Assembly: GCF_036324365.1 (NCBI RefSeq)
Contig: NZ_CP137080.1
Location: 558,001-622,000, forward strand
Direction: 5' to 3'
DNA from: Microbacterium limosum
GTDB taxonomy: Bacteria > Actinomycetota > Actinomycetes > Actinomycetales > Microbacteriaceae
Length of the DNA stretch: 64,000 bases
Shown here: positions 1-9,659 of the stretch, in pieces
Numbering within the stretch: the first letter of the stretch is position 1
Layout of the letters: the number at the start of each line of letters is the position of its first letter
Made by a program: the position numbers and the translations under genes
Notes under the pieces: model-generated
Told to the model about the DNA's origin: nothing
The model's database searches: none
The model's input: the letters and a program-made list of their open reading frames with translations, nothing else

Positions 1-665
1 AGGACTCGGTGCTGGCGGCGGCCGCCCACCTGCGCGAGCAGGGGGTGGACGCGATCGCCGTCGTGGCCGCGCACACCGGATCGTTCGCCGCGCTCGTGCG
101 GCACGGCGGGGTCGCGATCGTCGCCCTGCACGGTGACGCGACGGCGCACCGGCAGGGCGCGGCCCTGGCCGTGGCGCACCTCGCCGAGCTCGGCCACGAG
201 CGCATCGCCCTGCTGGCCGGCCCCGACGACTGGACGGAGGCGGTCGCCCGCGAGAGAGGATTCGACGACGGGCTGGCAGCGCGAGGGCTCGTGCGTGCCG
301 GCCGGTGGCGGGGGGACTGGACGGCCTCCGCGGGCGCGGCCGCCGCGGATGAGATCGCGGGGCTGCTCGGCGCCCCGGGCGCCCCGACGGCCGTCTTCGC
401 CTCGAACGACCAGATGGCGCTGGGGCTCGTCGCGGGCCTGCGGCGCGCGGGTGTCGACGTTCCACGCCAACTGAGCGTCGTCGGCTTCGACGACAACCCC
501 GACGCCGCCTTCTACACCCCCGCGCTCACGACGGTGCGACTGGACGTCGAGGCTGAGGCGCGGCGCTGCATCGCGGCGCTGCTCGGTTCGGCGGATGCCG
601 GGGCGTCCGCCCCCGCTGCGCCCGTCCTCGTCGTGCGGGAATCCGTCGGCCCACCCGACGCGTGA
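1..665 (+). CDS. LacI-family transcriptional regulator, 3' part (gene starts before the window)
   Basis: The reading frame is open from base 3, so the N-terminal helix-turn-helix lies outside the window. The visible 220 or so residues are the end of a LacI/GalR periplasmic-binding-like ligand domain: a HLAELGHERIALLAGP motif near the start, then a FASNDQMALG segment and VVGFDDNPDAAFYTPALTTV near the end, all typical of the family. It lies 33 bases upstream of araD on the same strand, with a perfect 14-base palindrome in between, so it is probably the repressor of the arabinose operon (AraR role). The effector is inferred from this context only. Confidence 0.88.
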   Translation, partial: DSVLAAAAHLREQGVDAIAVVAAHTGSFAALVRHGGVAIVALHGDATAHRQGAALAVAHLAELGHERIALLAGPDDWTEAVARERGFDDGLAARGLVRAGRWRGDWTASAGAAAADEIAGLLGAPGAPTAVFASNDQMALGLVAGLRRAGVDVPRQLSVVGFDDNPDAAFYTPALTTVRLDVEAEARRCIAALLGSADAGASAPAAPVLVVRESVGPPDA

Positions 666-699
666 CAGAAGACACCTGTTACCGGTAACATTCCGGGCA
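662..699 (+). promoter_or_regulatory. araD promoter with LacI-type operator
   Basis: TGTTACCGGTAACA (677-690) is a perfect 14-base palindrome of the LacI/GalR type. It overlaps a -10 candidate TAACAT (686-691) that has a -35-like GTGACA at 662-667 with an 18-base spacer. The araD ATG begins 8 bases after the -10, and there is no Shine-Dalgarno sequence, so the mRNA is probably leaderless. A repressor bound here would cover the -10 box. The site is seen directly; which regulator binds is inferred from the adjacent LacI gene. Confidence 0.7.
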
Positions 700-1445
700 T
701 GAGCACTGCCGCCCAGACGACGCCGTCCGCCCCCGATCTCGAGGAGGCGATCCGCGCTACCCGCGCCGAGGTTGCCCGGTTGCATGGGGAGTTGGTGCGG
801 TATGGCCTGGTGGTGTGGACGGGTGGGAATGTGTCGGGTCGTGTGCCGGGTGCTGATCTGTTCGTGATCAAGCCCAGTGGTGTGTCCTATGACGATCTCG
901 CTCCCGAGAACATGATCCTGTGTGACCTCGACGGGAACGTCATTCCGGGGACTCCGGGCAGTGACCGGTCACCGTCGAGTGACACGGCGGCGCATGCGTA
1001 TGTGTATCGGAACATGCCGGATGTCGGGGGTGTGGTGCACACGCACTCCACCTACGCGGTGGCGTGGGCGGCGCGGGGTGAGGAGATCCCGTGTGTGATC
1101 ACGGGGATGGCGGATGAGTTCGGGGGTCCGATTCCGGTGGGTCCGTTCGCGGTGATCGGGGATGACTCGATCGGGCGGGGGATCGTGGAGACCCTGACGG
1201 GTCACCGGTCGCGTGCGGTGTTGATGCAGAACCACGGCCCGTTCACGATCGGGGTGTCGGCGAAGGATGCGGTCAAGGCCGCGGTGATGTGCGAGGACGC
1301 GGCGCGGACGGTGCATATCGCGGCGCAGGCGGGCCCGTTGATCCCGATCCCGCAGGAGAAGATCGACGCGCTCTACAACCGGTACCAGAACGTCTACGGT
1401 CAAGCCACCGACGACCGCCGCGACGAGAGCGAGGACGCCCGATGA
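699..1445 (+). CDS. araD: L-ribulose-5-phosphate 4-epimerase
   Basis: Class II aldolase/AraD-family epimerase converting L-ribulose-5-phosphate to D-xylulose-5-phosphate, the last arabinose-specific step. It has 248 residues, slightly longer than the usual 230. Family motifs are visible in order: TGGNVSGRVPG, KPSGVSYDDL and the metal-binding VVHTHSTYAVAWA, with a distal QNHGPF. It is first in araD-araB-araA, and its TGA overlaps the araB ATG by four bases. Codon use between about 780 and 1330 is unlike the neighbours: GGT/GGG, GTG and CGG/CGT replace the usual GGC, GTC and CGC, whereas both ends look native. This suggests a mosaic or replaced segment. Confidence 0.92.
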   Translation: MSTAAQTTPSAPDLEEAIRATRAEVARLHGELVRYGLVVWTGGNVSGRVPGADLFVIKPSGVSYDDLAPENMILCDLDGNVIPGTPGSDRSPSSDTAAHAYVYRNMPDVGGVVHTHSTYAVAWAARGEEIPCVITGMADEFGGPIPVGPFAVIGDDSIGRGIVETLTGHRSRAVLMQNHGPFTIGVSAKDAVKAAVMCEDAARTVHIAAQAGPLIPIPQEKIDALYNRYQNVYGQATDDRRDESEDAR

Positions 1446-3025
1446 GCGCCGACGCGATCCGCGCCGGTCGCACGGCGCTCGGCATCGAGTTCGGCTCGAC
1501 CCGCATCAAGGCCTGCCTCGTCGACGCCGCCGACCCCGGCACCGTGCTCGCGGTCGGTTCGCACGAGTGGGAGAACCGGTTCGAGGACGACACCTGGACC
1601 TACGCGCTCGAGGACGTCTGGTCGGGCGTGCAGGATGCCGTCGCCGGCCTCCTCTCCGACGCCGAGCGTCGCCACGGCGAGCGCCCGGCCACCTTCGGGG
1701 CGATCGGCGTCTCGGCCATGATGCACGGCTACCTCGCGTTCGGCGCCGACGACGACCTCCTCGTGCCGTTCCGCACGTGGCGCAACACGTCCACGGGGCC
1801 GGCCGCCGCCGAGCTGACGGATCTGTTCGGTGTGAACATCCCGCTGCGGTGGTCGATCGCGCACCTGCACCAGGCGGTGCTCGGCGCGGAGGCGCACGTG
1901 CCCGGCATCCGCTTCGTCACGACCCTCGCCGGCTACGTGCACTGGCGCCTCACCGGGCGCCGTGTGCTCGGGGTGGGGGATGCCTCGGGCATGTTCCCGA
2001 TCGATCCCGCGACCGGCGGCTACGACGCCGCCATGGTCGCGGCCTACGACGCGCACGTCGGCGATGCGCTGCCCGGCGACCTGCTGTCGCTGCTGCCCGA
2101 GGTGCTCCCCGCCGGTGCGCCGGCCGGTGCGCTGACCGCCGAGGGTGCCACGCTTCTCGACCCGACCGGCGGGCTCGCCCCCGGCATTCCGTTCTGTCCG
2201 CCCGAGGGCGACGCCGGCACCGGAATGGTGGCCACGAACGCCGTCTCGCCGCGCACCGGTAACGTCAGCGCCGGCACGAGCATCTTCGCGATGGTCGTGC
2301 TCGAGCGGCCCCTGGCCCGCGTGCACCACGAACTCGACATCGTGACCACGCCCGCCGGCGACCCGGTGGCGATGGTGCACTGCAACAACGGCGCGAGCGA
2401 GCTCGCCGCATGGGTGGGCGTCTTCGGGCGGTTCGCCGCGGCGGCGGGCACGCCCCTCGAGGCCGACGCCGTGTACGAGGTGCTCTTCAGCGAAGCACTC
2501 GACGCCGAGGCGGATGCCGGCGGCATCCTCGCGTACAACCACCTGGCGGGGGAGCCCATCGCGGGGCTCGACGCGGGGCGTCCGCTCGTCGTCCGCACCC
2601 CCGATTCGCGCCTGACGCTCGGCAACGTCTTCCGCGCCCAGCTCTACGGCGTCTTCGGAACCCTGAGCCTCGGGATGCGGGTGCTCCGGGGCGAGGGCGT
2701 CCAGATCGAGACGATGTACGCGCACGGCGGCATGTTCCGCACCGCCGGCGTCGCGCAGCGCTTCCTCGCGGCCGCGATCGACGCCCCCGTGGCGGTCGCC
2801 GCGACGGCGTCCGAGGGCGGGGCGTGGGGCATCGCCGTGCTCGCGGCCTACCTGGACGCGGCCGCGGAGCTGTCCCTGGACGCCTATCTCGCGCAGCGCG
2901 TGTTCGCGGACGAGGAGTTCGCCACCGCGCCCCCCGACGCCGCGGATGCCGCGGGCTACGCCTCCTACCTCACCCGCTACGAGGCGGGGCTCGCGATCGA
3001 GCGCGCCGCCGTCGCCGCCCTCTGA
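1442..3025 (+). CDS. araB: FGGY-family carbohydrate kinase, probable L-ribulokinase
   Basis: A 527-residue ASKHA-fold sugar kinase. The N-terminal phosphate loop reads GIEFGSTRIKACLVDA and a second nucleotide-binding segment reads TGNVSAGTSIFAMVV. The ATG at 1442 overlaps the araD stop (ATGA), which decides the start; the frame is open further upstream but inside araD. Position between araD and araA makes L-ribulose the expected substrate. The sequence does not resemble the classical enteric AraB closely by eye, so it may belong to one of the non-orthologous ribulokinase branches of FGGY kinases. Translational coupling to araD is likely. Confidence 0.82.
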   Translation: MSADAIRAGRTALGIEFGSTRIKACLVDAADPGTVLAVGSHEWENRFEDDTWTYALEDVWSGVQDAVAGLLSDAERRHGERPATFGAIGVSAMMHGYLAFGADDDLLVPFRTWRNTSTGPAAAELTDLFGVNIPLRWSIAHLHQAVLGAEAHVPGIRFVTTLAGYVHWRLTGRRVLGVGDASGMFPIDPATGGYDAAMVAAYDAHVGDALPGDLLSLLPEVLPAGAPAGALTAEGATLLDPTGGLAPGIPFCPPEGDAGTGMVATNAVSPRTGNVSAGTSIFAMVVLERPLARVHHELDIVTTPAGDPVAMVHCNNGASELAAWVGVFGRFAAAAGTPLEADAVYEVLFSEALDAEADAGGILAYNHLAGEPIAGLDAGRPLVVRTPDSRLTLGNVFRAQLYGVFGTLSLGMRVLRGEGVQIETMYAHGGMFRTAGVAQRFLAAAIDAPVAVAATASEGGAWGIAVLAAYLDAAAELSLDAYLAQRVFADEEFATAPPDAADAAGYASYLTRYEAGLAIERAAVAAL

Positions 3026-3046
3026 ACCGACCGAAGGAAGAACCCC

Positions 3047-4561
3047 ATGACCCGCACCCCTCTGTCCACCTCGCTCGAGCCGTACGAGGTCTGGTTCGTC
3101 ACCGGCAGCCAGAACCTCTATGGCGAGGAGACGCTGCGGCAGGTCGCCGACCAGTCCCGCGGCGTCGTCGCCGAGCTCGAGGGCAACGTGCCCGTGAAGG
3201 TGGTCTGGAAGCCCGTCCTGAAGGATGCCGACAGCATCCGCCGTCTCGCCCTCGAGGCGAACGCCGACGACAGCGTCATCGGTCTCATCGCGTGGATGCA
3301 CACCTTCAGCCCCGCGAAGATGTGGATCGGCGGGCTCGACGCTCTGCAGAAGCCGCTCCTGCACCTGCACACGCAGGCGAACGTCGAGCTGCCGTGGGCC
3401 GACATCGACTTCGACTTCATGAACCTCAACCAGGCGGCGCACGGCGACCGCGAGTTCGGGTACATCCAGACCCGCCTCGGCGTCGCGCGCAAGACGGTCG
3501 TGGGGCACGCCTCCGACGCCCGTGTGCGCGGCGAGATCGCGTCGTGGCAGCGCGCCGCCGCGGGCTGGGCCGCCTCGCGGAGCCTCAAGCTCGCGCGCTT
3601 CGGCGACAACATGCGCTACGTCGCCGTGACCGAGGGCGACAAGACCGAGGCCGAGCTGCGCTTCGGCGTGCAGGTCAACACGTGGGGCGTCAACGAGCTG
3701 GCGGATGCCGTGGCCGCGGTGTCCGCGTCCGACATCGACGCGCTCGTGGCCCTGTATGAAGAGGAGTACGACGTCGTGCCCGAGCTGCGCGCCGGGGGCG
3801 AGCGCCACGAGTCGCTCCGCGACGGCGCCGCGATCGAGCTCGGTCTGCGATCGTTCCTCGAGGAGGGCGGCTTCGGCGCCTTCACGACGAGCTTCGAGGA
3901 CCTCGGCGCACTGAAGCAGCTGCCGGGCCTGGCGGTGCAGCGACTGATGGCCGAGGGTTACGGCTTCGGCGCCGAGGGCGACTGGAAGACCGCCATCCTC
4001 GTGCGTATCGCGAACGTCATGGGCGCGGGCCTGCCCGGCGGGGCCAGCCTCATGGAGGACTACACCTACGACCTCGTGCCCGGCAACGAAAGGATCCTCG
4101 GTGCGCACATGCTCGAGGTGTCGCCGTCGCTGTCGTCGGCGAAGGCGCGGCTCGAGATCCACCCGCTCGGCATCGGCGGCAAGGACGACCCCGTGCGCCT
4201 CGTGTTCACCGCCGACCCCGGCCCGGCCGTCGTCGTCGCCATGAGCGACATGCGCGACCGTTTCCGCCTCGTCGCCAACGTCGTCGAGAACGTCGAGGCT
4301 CCGGATCTCCCCAAGCTCCCGGTCGGTCGCGCGATCTGGAAGCCGCAGCCGGACTTCGCCACGAGTGCGGCGGCGTGGCTGACCGCCGGCGCCGCGCACC
4401 ACACCGTCATGACGACGGCGGTCGGAATCGAGGTCTTCCGCGACTTCGCGGAGATCGCGAAGACCGAGCTGCTGGTGATCGACGACGACACGACGCTGCG
4501 GGACTTCCAGCGCGAAGTGCGCTGGAACCAGGCCTACTACCGCCTGGCGCAGGGGCTCTAA
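3047..4561 (+). CDS. araA: L-arabinose isomerase
   Basis: Isomerises L-arabinose to L-ribulose in the cytoplasm. At 504 residues it is close to the 500 usual for the family. The N-terminal [18 protein letters not shown], the [12 protein letters not shown] segment and [18 protein letters not shown] are hallmark AraA motifs. GAAGGA at 3032-3037 supplies a ribosome binding site ahead of the ATG, 21 bases after araB. The stop codon overlaps that of the convergent xylR by three bases and no terminator hairpin separates the two genes, so transcription may read into xylR antisense. Confidence 0.96.
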   Translation: MTRTPLSTSLEPYEVWFVTGSQNLYGEETLRQVADQSRGVVAELEGNVPVKVVWKPVLKDADSIRRLALEANADDSVIGLIAWMHTFSPAKMWIGGLDALQKPLLHLHTQANVELPWADIDFDFMNLNQAAHGDREFGYIQTRLGVARKTVVGHASDARVRGEIASWQRAAAGWAASRSLKLARFGDNMRYVAVTEGDKTEAELRFGVQVNTWGVNELADAVAAVSASDIDALVALYEEEYDVVPELRAGGERHESLRDGAAIELGLRSFLEEGGFGAFTTSFEDLGALKQLPGLAVQRLMAEGYGFGAEGDWKTAILVRIANVMGAGLPGGASLMEDYTYDLVPGNERILGAHMLEVSPSLSSAKARLEIHPLGIGGKDDPVRLVFTADPGPAVVVAMSDMRDRFRLVANVVENVEAPDLPKLPVGRAIWKPQPDFATSAAAWLTAGAAHHTVMTTAVGIEVFRDFAEIAKTELLVIDDDTTLRDFQREVRWNQAYYRLAQGL

Positions 4562-5745
4562 GTCGCGCGCAGCGCGCCGACGGGGTCGTCGAGGAGGGTC
4601 GTGAAGGCCGCCTCGGCGGCCCCGATCAGCAGGCGGTTCTCGCCCAGAGCGGCCGGGCGGATCTCCACCTCCTCCGCCGCGGCGGGCATCGCCTGATCGC
4701 GCACCGCGTCCAGCAGCTGATCGGTGGCGCCCTCGCCGAGGGTCGCGATCGTGGCGAGGAACCCACCGAGCACGATCAGCCTCGGGTTCAGGACGTTGAC
4801 GGCGTTGGCGAGGGCCGTCGCCAGGATGCGCCGCTGCCGGGCGATCTCCGCCGCGGCATCCGGCACGTCCCTCTCGGTGAGCGCGGCCGCGAGCGTCGGG
4901 TCGTCGGCGACGGTGAGCCGGGCGACGGCGAGCAGCCGAGCGCGGCTGACCTCGTCCTCGAGCACGCCGTCATCGGCGCGGCGGTCGGCGGTCGAGGGGA
5001 TGCCGGGGCGGTTCTGCCCGAATTCTCCGGCGTACCCCGACAGCCCCGACAGCAGGGTGCCGCCGACGATGACCCCGCCGCCGATGCCGCTCGCGCCGCC
5101 GTTGAGGTAGACGAGGTCGTCGATGCCGCGGCCGGCGCCGAAGAGGTGCTCTGCGATGGCTCCGAGGGAGGCGTCGTTGCCGACGGCCACCGGCAGCCCC
5201 GTGGCGCTCTCCGCGAGCTCCCGCAGCGCGACATCGCGCCACCCCAGGTGCGGCGCGATGCGCACGGCGCCGTCGCTGGCGCGCACGAGGCCGGGCACGG
5301 CAAGACCCACCCCGATCGGCCGCGCCTCGCGCAGCTCGTCGGTGCGCCACTGGGCCATCGTGTCGACGACCATCCCGACCGCCTCTTCGGGCCTGAGCAG
5401 ATGGTCGACCTCCACACGTCGTCGAACCACGACGGTGCCGTCGAGGCGCACGGCGCCCAGTGTGATCGCATCGACCTCGGGGTTTGCGGCGATCGCCACG
5501 ATCGCAGGATCGGCCGCGACGACGGGAGAGGGCCGGCCGGCGCGCGTCGCGGGTGCGGGCGGGAGCTCGGCCACGACCCCCAGCGACACCAGCTCTGCGA
5601 CGAGGTCGGCGATGGTCGACCGGTTGAGTCCCGTGGCCGCGGTGAGGCGGGCACGGGACTGCGGGCCCTCGAGGTGCACGATGCGCAGGAGCCGCGCGAG
5701 GTTCGTACGGCGCACGTCCTCGAACGTCCTCGCGCGATCGGTCAC
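4558..5745 (-). CDS. xylR: ROK-family transcriptional regulator, probable xylose repressor
   Basis: Winged HTH at the N-terminus ([23 protein letters not shown]) followed by a ROK sugar-kinase-like domain with [15 protein letters not shown] and [14 protein letters not shown]. The GTG at 5745 is chosen because it gives a standard ROK N-terminus and lies 6 bases after a TACGCT -10 box on the minus strand; 395 residues is typical. It is divergent from xylA, so control of xylAB is likely. The zinc-binding Cys/His cluster found in ROK kinases and many ROK repressors is not visible after [10 protein letters not shown], which fits a regulator without kinase activity. Confidence 0.87.
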   Translation of the reverse strand: MTDRARTFEDVRRTNLARLLRIVHLEGPQSRARLTAATGLNRSTIADLVAELVSLGVVAELPPAPATRAGRPSPVVAADPAIVAIAANPEVDAITLGAVRLDGTVVVRRRVEVDHLLRPEEAVGMVVDTMAQWRTDELREARPIGVGLAVPGLVRASDGAVRIAPHLGWRDVALRELAESATGLPVAVGNDASLGAIAEHLFGAGRGIDDLVYLNGGASGIGGGVIVGGTLLSGLSGYAGEFGQNRPGIPSTADRRADDGVLEDEVSRARLLAVARLTVADDPTLAAALTERDVPDAAAEIARQRRILATALANAVNVLNPRLIVLGGFLATIATLGEGATDQLLDAVRDQAMPAAAEEVEIRPAALGENRLLIGAAEAAFTTLLDDPVGALRAT

Positions 5746-5829
5746 AGCCCCAGCGTAGGGGGTCGCGTGCGCGGTGCGCATGAGATAGGTTGTCACTACC
5801 AACTTTTCCGTTCATCGAGGAGCAGGACA
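5746..5829 (+). promoter_or_regulatory. xylR-xylA intergenic region with candidate operator
   Basis: GTTGTCACTACCAAC (5789-5803) is an imperfect inverted repeat (GTTG/CAAC ends) just upstream of xylA and overlaps a possible -10 TAGGTT (5786-5791). It is a candidate XylR operator. GAGGAGCAGG (5817-5826) is the xylA ribosome binding site. A minus-strand -10 TACGCT (5752-5757) serves xylR. Operator identity is inferred from position and symmetry only. Confidence 0.5.
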
Positions 5830-7017
5830 ATGCCCACACCCACCCCCGCCGACAAGTTCACCTTCGGCCTCTGGACCGTCGGCTACACCGGTGCCGACCC
5901 CTTCGGCGGCCCCACCCGGCCCGCACTCGACGTGGTGCACACCGTCGAGAAGCTCGCCGAGCTCGGCGCGTACGGCGTGACCTTCCACGACGACGACCTC
6001 TTCGCCTTCGGCTCGACCGACGCCGAGCGCCAGACGCAGATCGACCGCCTGAAGGGCGCGCTCGCCGACACCGGCCTCGCGGTCCCGATGGTGACCACCA
6101 ACCTCTTCACCGCCCCCGTGTTCAAGGACGGCGGCTTCACCTCCAACGACCGCGGCGTGCGCCGGTTCGCGCTGCGCAAGGTGATCCGCAACATCGACCT
6201 GGCCGCCGAGCTCGGCGCCAAGACGTACGTCATGTGGGGCGGCCGCGAGGGCGCCGAGTATGACTCCGCGAAGGACATCCGTGCCGCGCTCGAGCGCTAC
6301 CGCGAGGCCGTCAACCTGCTCGGCGACTACGTCACCGACAAGGGCTACGACATCCGCTTCGCCATCGAGCCCAAGCCCAACGAGCCGCGCGGCGACATCC
6401 TGCTGCCGACCCTGGGCCACGCCCTCGCGTTCATCAACTCCCTCGAGCGCCCCGAGCTCGTGGGCCTGAACCCCGAGGTCGGCCACGAGCAGATGGCGGG
6501 CCTGAACTTCGCCGCCGGCATCGCCCAGGCGCTGTACCACGGCAAGCTCTACCACATCGACCTCAACGGCCAGCGCGGCATCAAGTACGACCAGGACCTC
6601 GTGTTCGGTCACGGCGACCTGCACAACGCCTTCGCGCTCGTCGACCTGCTCGAGAACGGCGGACCCGGGGGCATCCCCGCGTACGACGGACCGCGTCACT
6701 TCGACTACAAGCCGAGCCGCACCGAGGACGAGACCGGGGTCTGGGCCTCCGCCTCGGCGAACATGCGCACCTACCTGCTGCTCAAGGAGCGCGCGGCGGC
6801 CTTCCGCGCCGACCCCGAGGTGCAGGAGGCCCTCGAGGCCGCGCGCGTCGCGGAGCTGTCGGTGCCGACGCTGAGCGAGGGCGAGTCGTACGACGACCTG
6901 CTCGCCGACCGCGCCGCGTTCGAGGAGTTCGACACCGGTGCGTACCTCGGCGGCAAGGGCTTCGGATTCGTTCGCCTGCAGCAGCTCGCCACCGAGCACC
7001 TGCTCGGCGCACGCTGA
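5830..7017 (+). CDS. xylA: Xylose isomerase
   Basis: Converts D-xylose to D-xylulose. 395 residues, the length of class I (actinobacterial type) xylose isomerases. The catalytic His is in GVTFHDDDL (H53, D56), the [10 protein letters not shown] motif places E180 and K182 as metal ligand and catalytic lysine, and [16 protein letters not shown] and [14 protein letters not shown] supply further metal ligands. The ATG has a strong GGAG site 5 bases upstream; in-frame sequence further upstream belongs to the intergenic region and the opposite-strand xylR. It heads the xylA-xylB-galM operon. Confidence 0.97.
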   Translation: MPTPTPADKFTFGLWTVGYTGADPFGGPTRPALDVVHTVEKLAELGAYGVTFHDDDLFAFGSTDAERQTQIDRLKGALADTGLAVPMVTTNLFTAPVFKDGGFTSNDRGVRRFALRKVIRNIDLAAELGAKTYVMWGGREGAEYDSAKDIRAALERYREAVNLLGDYVTDKGYDIRFAIEPKPNEPRGDILLPTLGHALAFINSLERPELVGLNPEVGHEQMAGLNFAAGIAQALYHGKLYHIDLNGQRGIKYDQDLVFGHGDLHNAFALVDLLENGGPGGIPAYDGPRHFDYKPSRTEDETGVWASASANMRTYLLLKERAAAFRADPEVQEALEAARVAELSVPTLSEGESYDDLLADRAAFEEFDTGAYLGGKGFGFVRLQQLATEHLLGAR

Positions 7018-7031
7018 ACGGCCTCGGCGTC

Positions 7032-8435
7032 ATGACTCTGGTGGCGGGGGTCGATTCGTCGACCCAATCGTGCAAGGTCGTGGTCGTGGATGCCGAGACG
7101 GGGCGGGTGGTGCGCGAGGGGCGTGCCACCCACCCCGCCGGCACCGAGGTGCCTCCCGCCGCGTGGTGGGACGCCCTGACGGCGGCGATCGCGGACGCCG
7201 GCGGTCTCGCCGACGTGGCCGCGGTCTCGGTCGGCGGTCAGCAGCACGGCATGGTCGCCCTGGATGCCGAGGGCCGCGTCATCCGCGATGCCCTGCTCTG
7301 GAACGACACCCGCTCTGCCCAGGCGGCGCGGGATCTCATCGCGGAGGTCGGCGCGGAGGAGTACGCGCGCCGCACGGGCGTCGTGCCCGTCGCGTCGTTC
7401 ACCGCGACGAAGCTGCGCTGGCTGCGCGATGCTGAGCCCGAGAACGCCGCGCGCGTGGCCGCGGTCGCGCTGCCGCACGATTGGCTCACATGGCGCCTGC
7501 GGGGTTTCGGCCCCGCCGATGAGTCCCCTCTGGGTCCCGTGCTCGAGGAGCTCACGACCGACCGGTCCGACGCCAGCGGCACGGCCTACTGGGGCGCCTC
7601 GGGCTACGACGTCGACCTCTTCGTGCGCGCTCTCGGGCACGACGCGGTGCGCCCGCGCGTGCTGGGGCCCGGCGAGTCCGCCGGACGCACCCCCGAGGGT
7701 GTCCTCGTCGGCCCGGGCGCCGGCGACAACGCCGGGGCGGCGCTCGGCCTGGGTGCCGGCGAAGGTGACGTCGTCGTCTCGATCGGCACGTCGGGAACCG
7801 TCTTCGCCGTGACCGCCGATCCCGTGGCCGACGCCTCGGGCACCGTCGCCGGGTTCGCGGATGCCGCGGGAGGGTTCCTCCCGCTCATCGCGACCCTCAA
7901 CGCCGCGCGCGTGCTCGACGCCGTCGCGGGGCTTCTCGGAGTCGACCACGACGAGCTCGGGCGCCTCGCGCTCGAGGCGGATGCCGAGGCATCCGTGCCC
8001 GTGCTCGTGCCCTATTTCGAGGGCGAGCGCACGCCGAACCTGCCCGAGGCGACCGCGACGCTGGCCGGCCTGACGCTCGCGTCGACGACGCGCCCGGCCG
8101 TCGCGCGCGCCGCGATCGAGGGGATGCTCTGCGGTCTCGCCGACGGCCTCGACGCCATCCGCGCACTGGGCGTGCAGGCACGCCGCGTCATGCTCGTCGG
8201 CGGCGCCGCCCGCAACCCCGCAGTCTCGGCCATCGCGGCGCAGGTGTTCGATGTGCCGATCGTCGTCCCCGAGCCCGGGGAGTACGTCGCGCTCGGTGCC
8301 GCCGCGCAGGCGGCCTGGGTGCACACGGGTGAGCGGCCGGGCTGGTCGCCCGAGTCGAGCGGCGAGTACGCATCCGACACGCGGCCGGTCATCCGCGCGC
8401 GATACCGGGTTGTTGCGGCAGGATACGACGAGTGA
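7032..8435 (+). CDS. xylB: Xylulokinase
   Basis: Phosphorylates D-xylulose to D-xylulose-5-phosphate, joining the arabinose branch at the pentose phosphate pathway. 467 residues of FGGY kinase: N-terminal ATP loop [15 protein letters not shown], the xylulose-contacting [19 protein letters not shown], and the C-terminal FGGY signature region with [20 protein letters not shown] and LGAAAQAAW. It starts 14 bases after xylA with only a weak ribosome site and overlaps the next gene by four bases (GTGA). Confidence 0.95.
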   Translation: MTLVAGVDSSTQSCKVVVVDAETGRVVREGRATHPAGTEVPPAAWWDALTAAIADAGGLADVAAVSVGGQQHGMVALDAEGRVIRDALLWNDTRSAQAARDLIAEVGAEEYARRTGVVPVASFTATKLRWLRDAEPENAARVAAVALPHDWLTWRLRGFGPADESPLGPVLEELTTDRSDASGTAYWGASGYDVDLFVRALGHDAVRPRVLGPGESAGRTPEGVLVGPGAGDNAGAALGLGAGEGDVVVSIGTSGTVFAVTADPVADASGTVAGFADAAGGFLPLIATLNAARVLDAVAGLLGVDHDELGRLALEADAEASVPVLVPYFEGERTPNLPEATATLAGLTLASTTRPAVARAAIEGMLCGLADGLDAIRALGVQARRVMLVGGAARNPAVSAIAAQVFDVPIVVPEPGEYVALGAAAQAAWVHTGERPGWSPESSGEYASDTRPVIRARYRVVAAGYDE

Positions 8436-9394
8436 TCGATGAACCTCGCCGCCCTGCGTCCGGAACCCAGCACATCCTCCGATCGGGCAATTACACCGCC
8501 GTCATCGCGAGCGTCGGCGCCTCGCTGCGCTGCCTCACGATCGAGGAGGAGGGCGGACCTCGCGATCTCGTGGTGCCGTTCGAGGCCGACGAGGTGCGCC
8601 CCGCCTATCGCGGCACGACCCTCGTGCCCTGGCCGAATCGGGTGGTGGACGGTCGATACCGCTTCGACGGCGTCGACTACGAGCTCGCGCTCACGGAGCC
8701 CTCGCGGGGCCACGCGCTGCACGGTCTCGGCGCGTGGCTCGACTACGACGCCATCGACAAGGGTGCCGACCACGTCACGCTCCAGGCGGAGATCGAGCCG
8801 CAGAGCGCCTACCCGTGGCGTCTGTCCATCGAGACCACGTTCCGGCTCGGCCCCGACGGTCTGACCCAGACGGTGCGGGCGACCAACCTCGCGTCGTCGC
8901 GGGCGCCCTACGGCACCGGTCCGCACCCGTACCTCGTCGCCGGAGCGGGGAAGGTCGACGACTGGATCCTCGAGCTGCCCGCGGACGAGGTCCTCACCGT
9001 GACCGAGGACCGCCTGATACCCGTCGCACTGGAGCCCGTCGACGCGTCGGACCCCCGCCGGTTCGACTACCGGACTCCCCGCCCGATCGCGGACGCCAGG
9101 ATCGACCACGCGTACACGGGTCTGCACACGAGCGACGACGGCTCGGTGACCGTGACCGTGACGGATGCCGCAGGAAGCGGCGCGGGAATCGTGTGGGACG
9201 GCGCCTGCAGCTGGGTTCAGATCCACACGGCCGACCGTCCCGGGGAGCCCGCGGATCGCACAGGTCTGGCCGTCGAGCCCATGACGTGCCCGCCCGACGC
9301 ATTCAACAGTGAGAAAGCTCTCATAGTGCTTGACCCGGGAGCCTCGGCGGAGGCTGAATGGACCATCTTCGCGATCGCGCGGAAGGCAGCCTGA
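8432..9394 (+). CDS. Aldose 1-epimerase family protein
   Basis: A 320-residue galactose-mutarotase-like enzyme expected to interconvert alpha and beta anomers of an aldose. Motifs seen: [14 protein letters not shown], a histidine in [19 protein letters not shown] (second catalytic histidine) and the C-terminal glutamate region [14 protein letters not shown]. The GTG overlaps the xylB stop (GTGA), so it is translationally coupled to xylAB and probably acts on xylose or another pentose rather than galactose. It is the last gene of the operon; a strong hairpin follows. Confidence 0.88.
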   Translation: MIDEPRRPASGTQHILRSGNYTAVIASVGASLRCLTIEEEGGPRDLVVPFEADEVRPAYRGTTLVPWPNRVVDGRYRFDGVDYELALTEPSRGHALHGLGAWLDYDAIDKGADHVTLQAEIEPQSAYPWRLSIETTFRLGPDGLTQTVRATNLASSRAPYGTGPHPYLVAGAGKVDDWILELPADEVLTVTEDRLIPVALEPVDASDPRRFDYRTPRPIADARIDHAYTGLHTSDDGSVTVTVTDAAGSGAGIVWDGACSWVQIHTADRPGEPADRTGLAVEPMTCPPDAFNSEKALIVLDPGASAEAEWTIFAIARKAA

Positions 9395-9400
9395 GCTTTT

Positions 9401-9428
9401 GGCGTGTCCCCCGAAAAGGGGACACGCC
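9401..9428 (+). terminator. Hairpin terminator after the xyl operon
   Basis: GGCGTGTCCCC (9401-9411) pairs perfectly with GGGGACACGCC (9418-9428), an 11-bp stem with a six-base loop, starting 6 bases after the epimerase stop codon. There is no T run, as is common in high-GC actinobacteria. Confidence 0.75.
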
Positions 9429-9446
9429 AGTGTGCCCCGTGTGATC

Positions 9447-9594
9447 TAAACTATTCACAGCCCCTCCTGTTGGCGGCCGGAACGTCGTCCCCAGCGACGT
9501 GCACATCGATACCCCAAGCGGTGTTGCGCCCGGCCAGGGAGGATGCAGGGCCCCCTCGAGTCGTCCAGTCCCCAATGGGCCACCCGAGGGGGCC
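9447..9594 (+). ncRNA. Probable small structured RNA resembling the actinobacterial 6C RNA
   Basis: An isolated transcription unit is visible. A -10 box TAAACT (9447-9452) predicts a start near 9459. CCTCC (9463-9467) pairs with GGAGG (9538-9542), and GGCCGG (9475-9480) pairs with CCGGCC (9530-9535). These enclose two small hairpins with C-rich loops: ACGTCG/CGACGT (9482-9487/9495-9500) with TCCCC in the loop, and a second at about 9502-9526 with ACCCC in the loop. A closing stem GGCCCCCTCG (9549-9558)/CGAGGGGGCC (9585-9594) could be the terminator. Two stem-loops with cytosine-rich loops is the stated hallmark of 6C RNA (Rfam). No coding frame explains the segment. The family match is from memory, not a covariance search. 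Nothing else is seen between 9429 and 9646. Confidence 0.52.
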
Positions 9595-9659
9595 AATTCA
9601 TGTCTCCGGCAGGCCGCCTCGGCTGTCCCGACGCGCTGTGTGTCGATAGCGTGGGACGG

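Noticed and set aside
1400..4402. 1000-codon open frame on the minus strand across araD, araB and araA
   Set aside because: It is antisense to three well-recognised genes, its composition is His/Arg/Gly-rich as expected from a GC-rich shadow, and it has no known motif.
4558..4561. Overlap of araA and xylR ends as a sign of a sequencing error
   Set aside because: Both proteins end at normal family lengths, so the short convergent overlap is ordinary packing; the 14-base overlap of lysG with the MDR gene (38008-38021) is the same.
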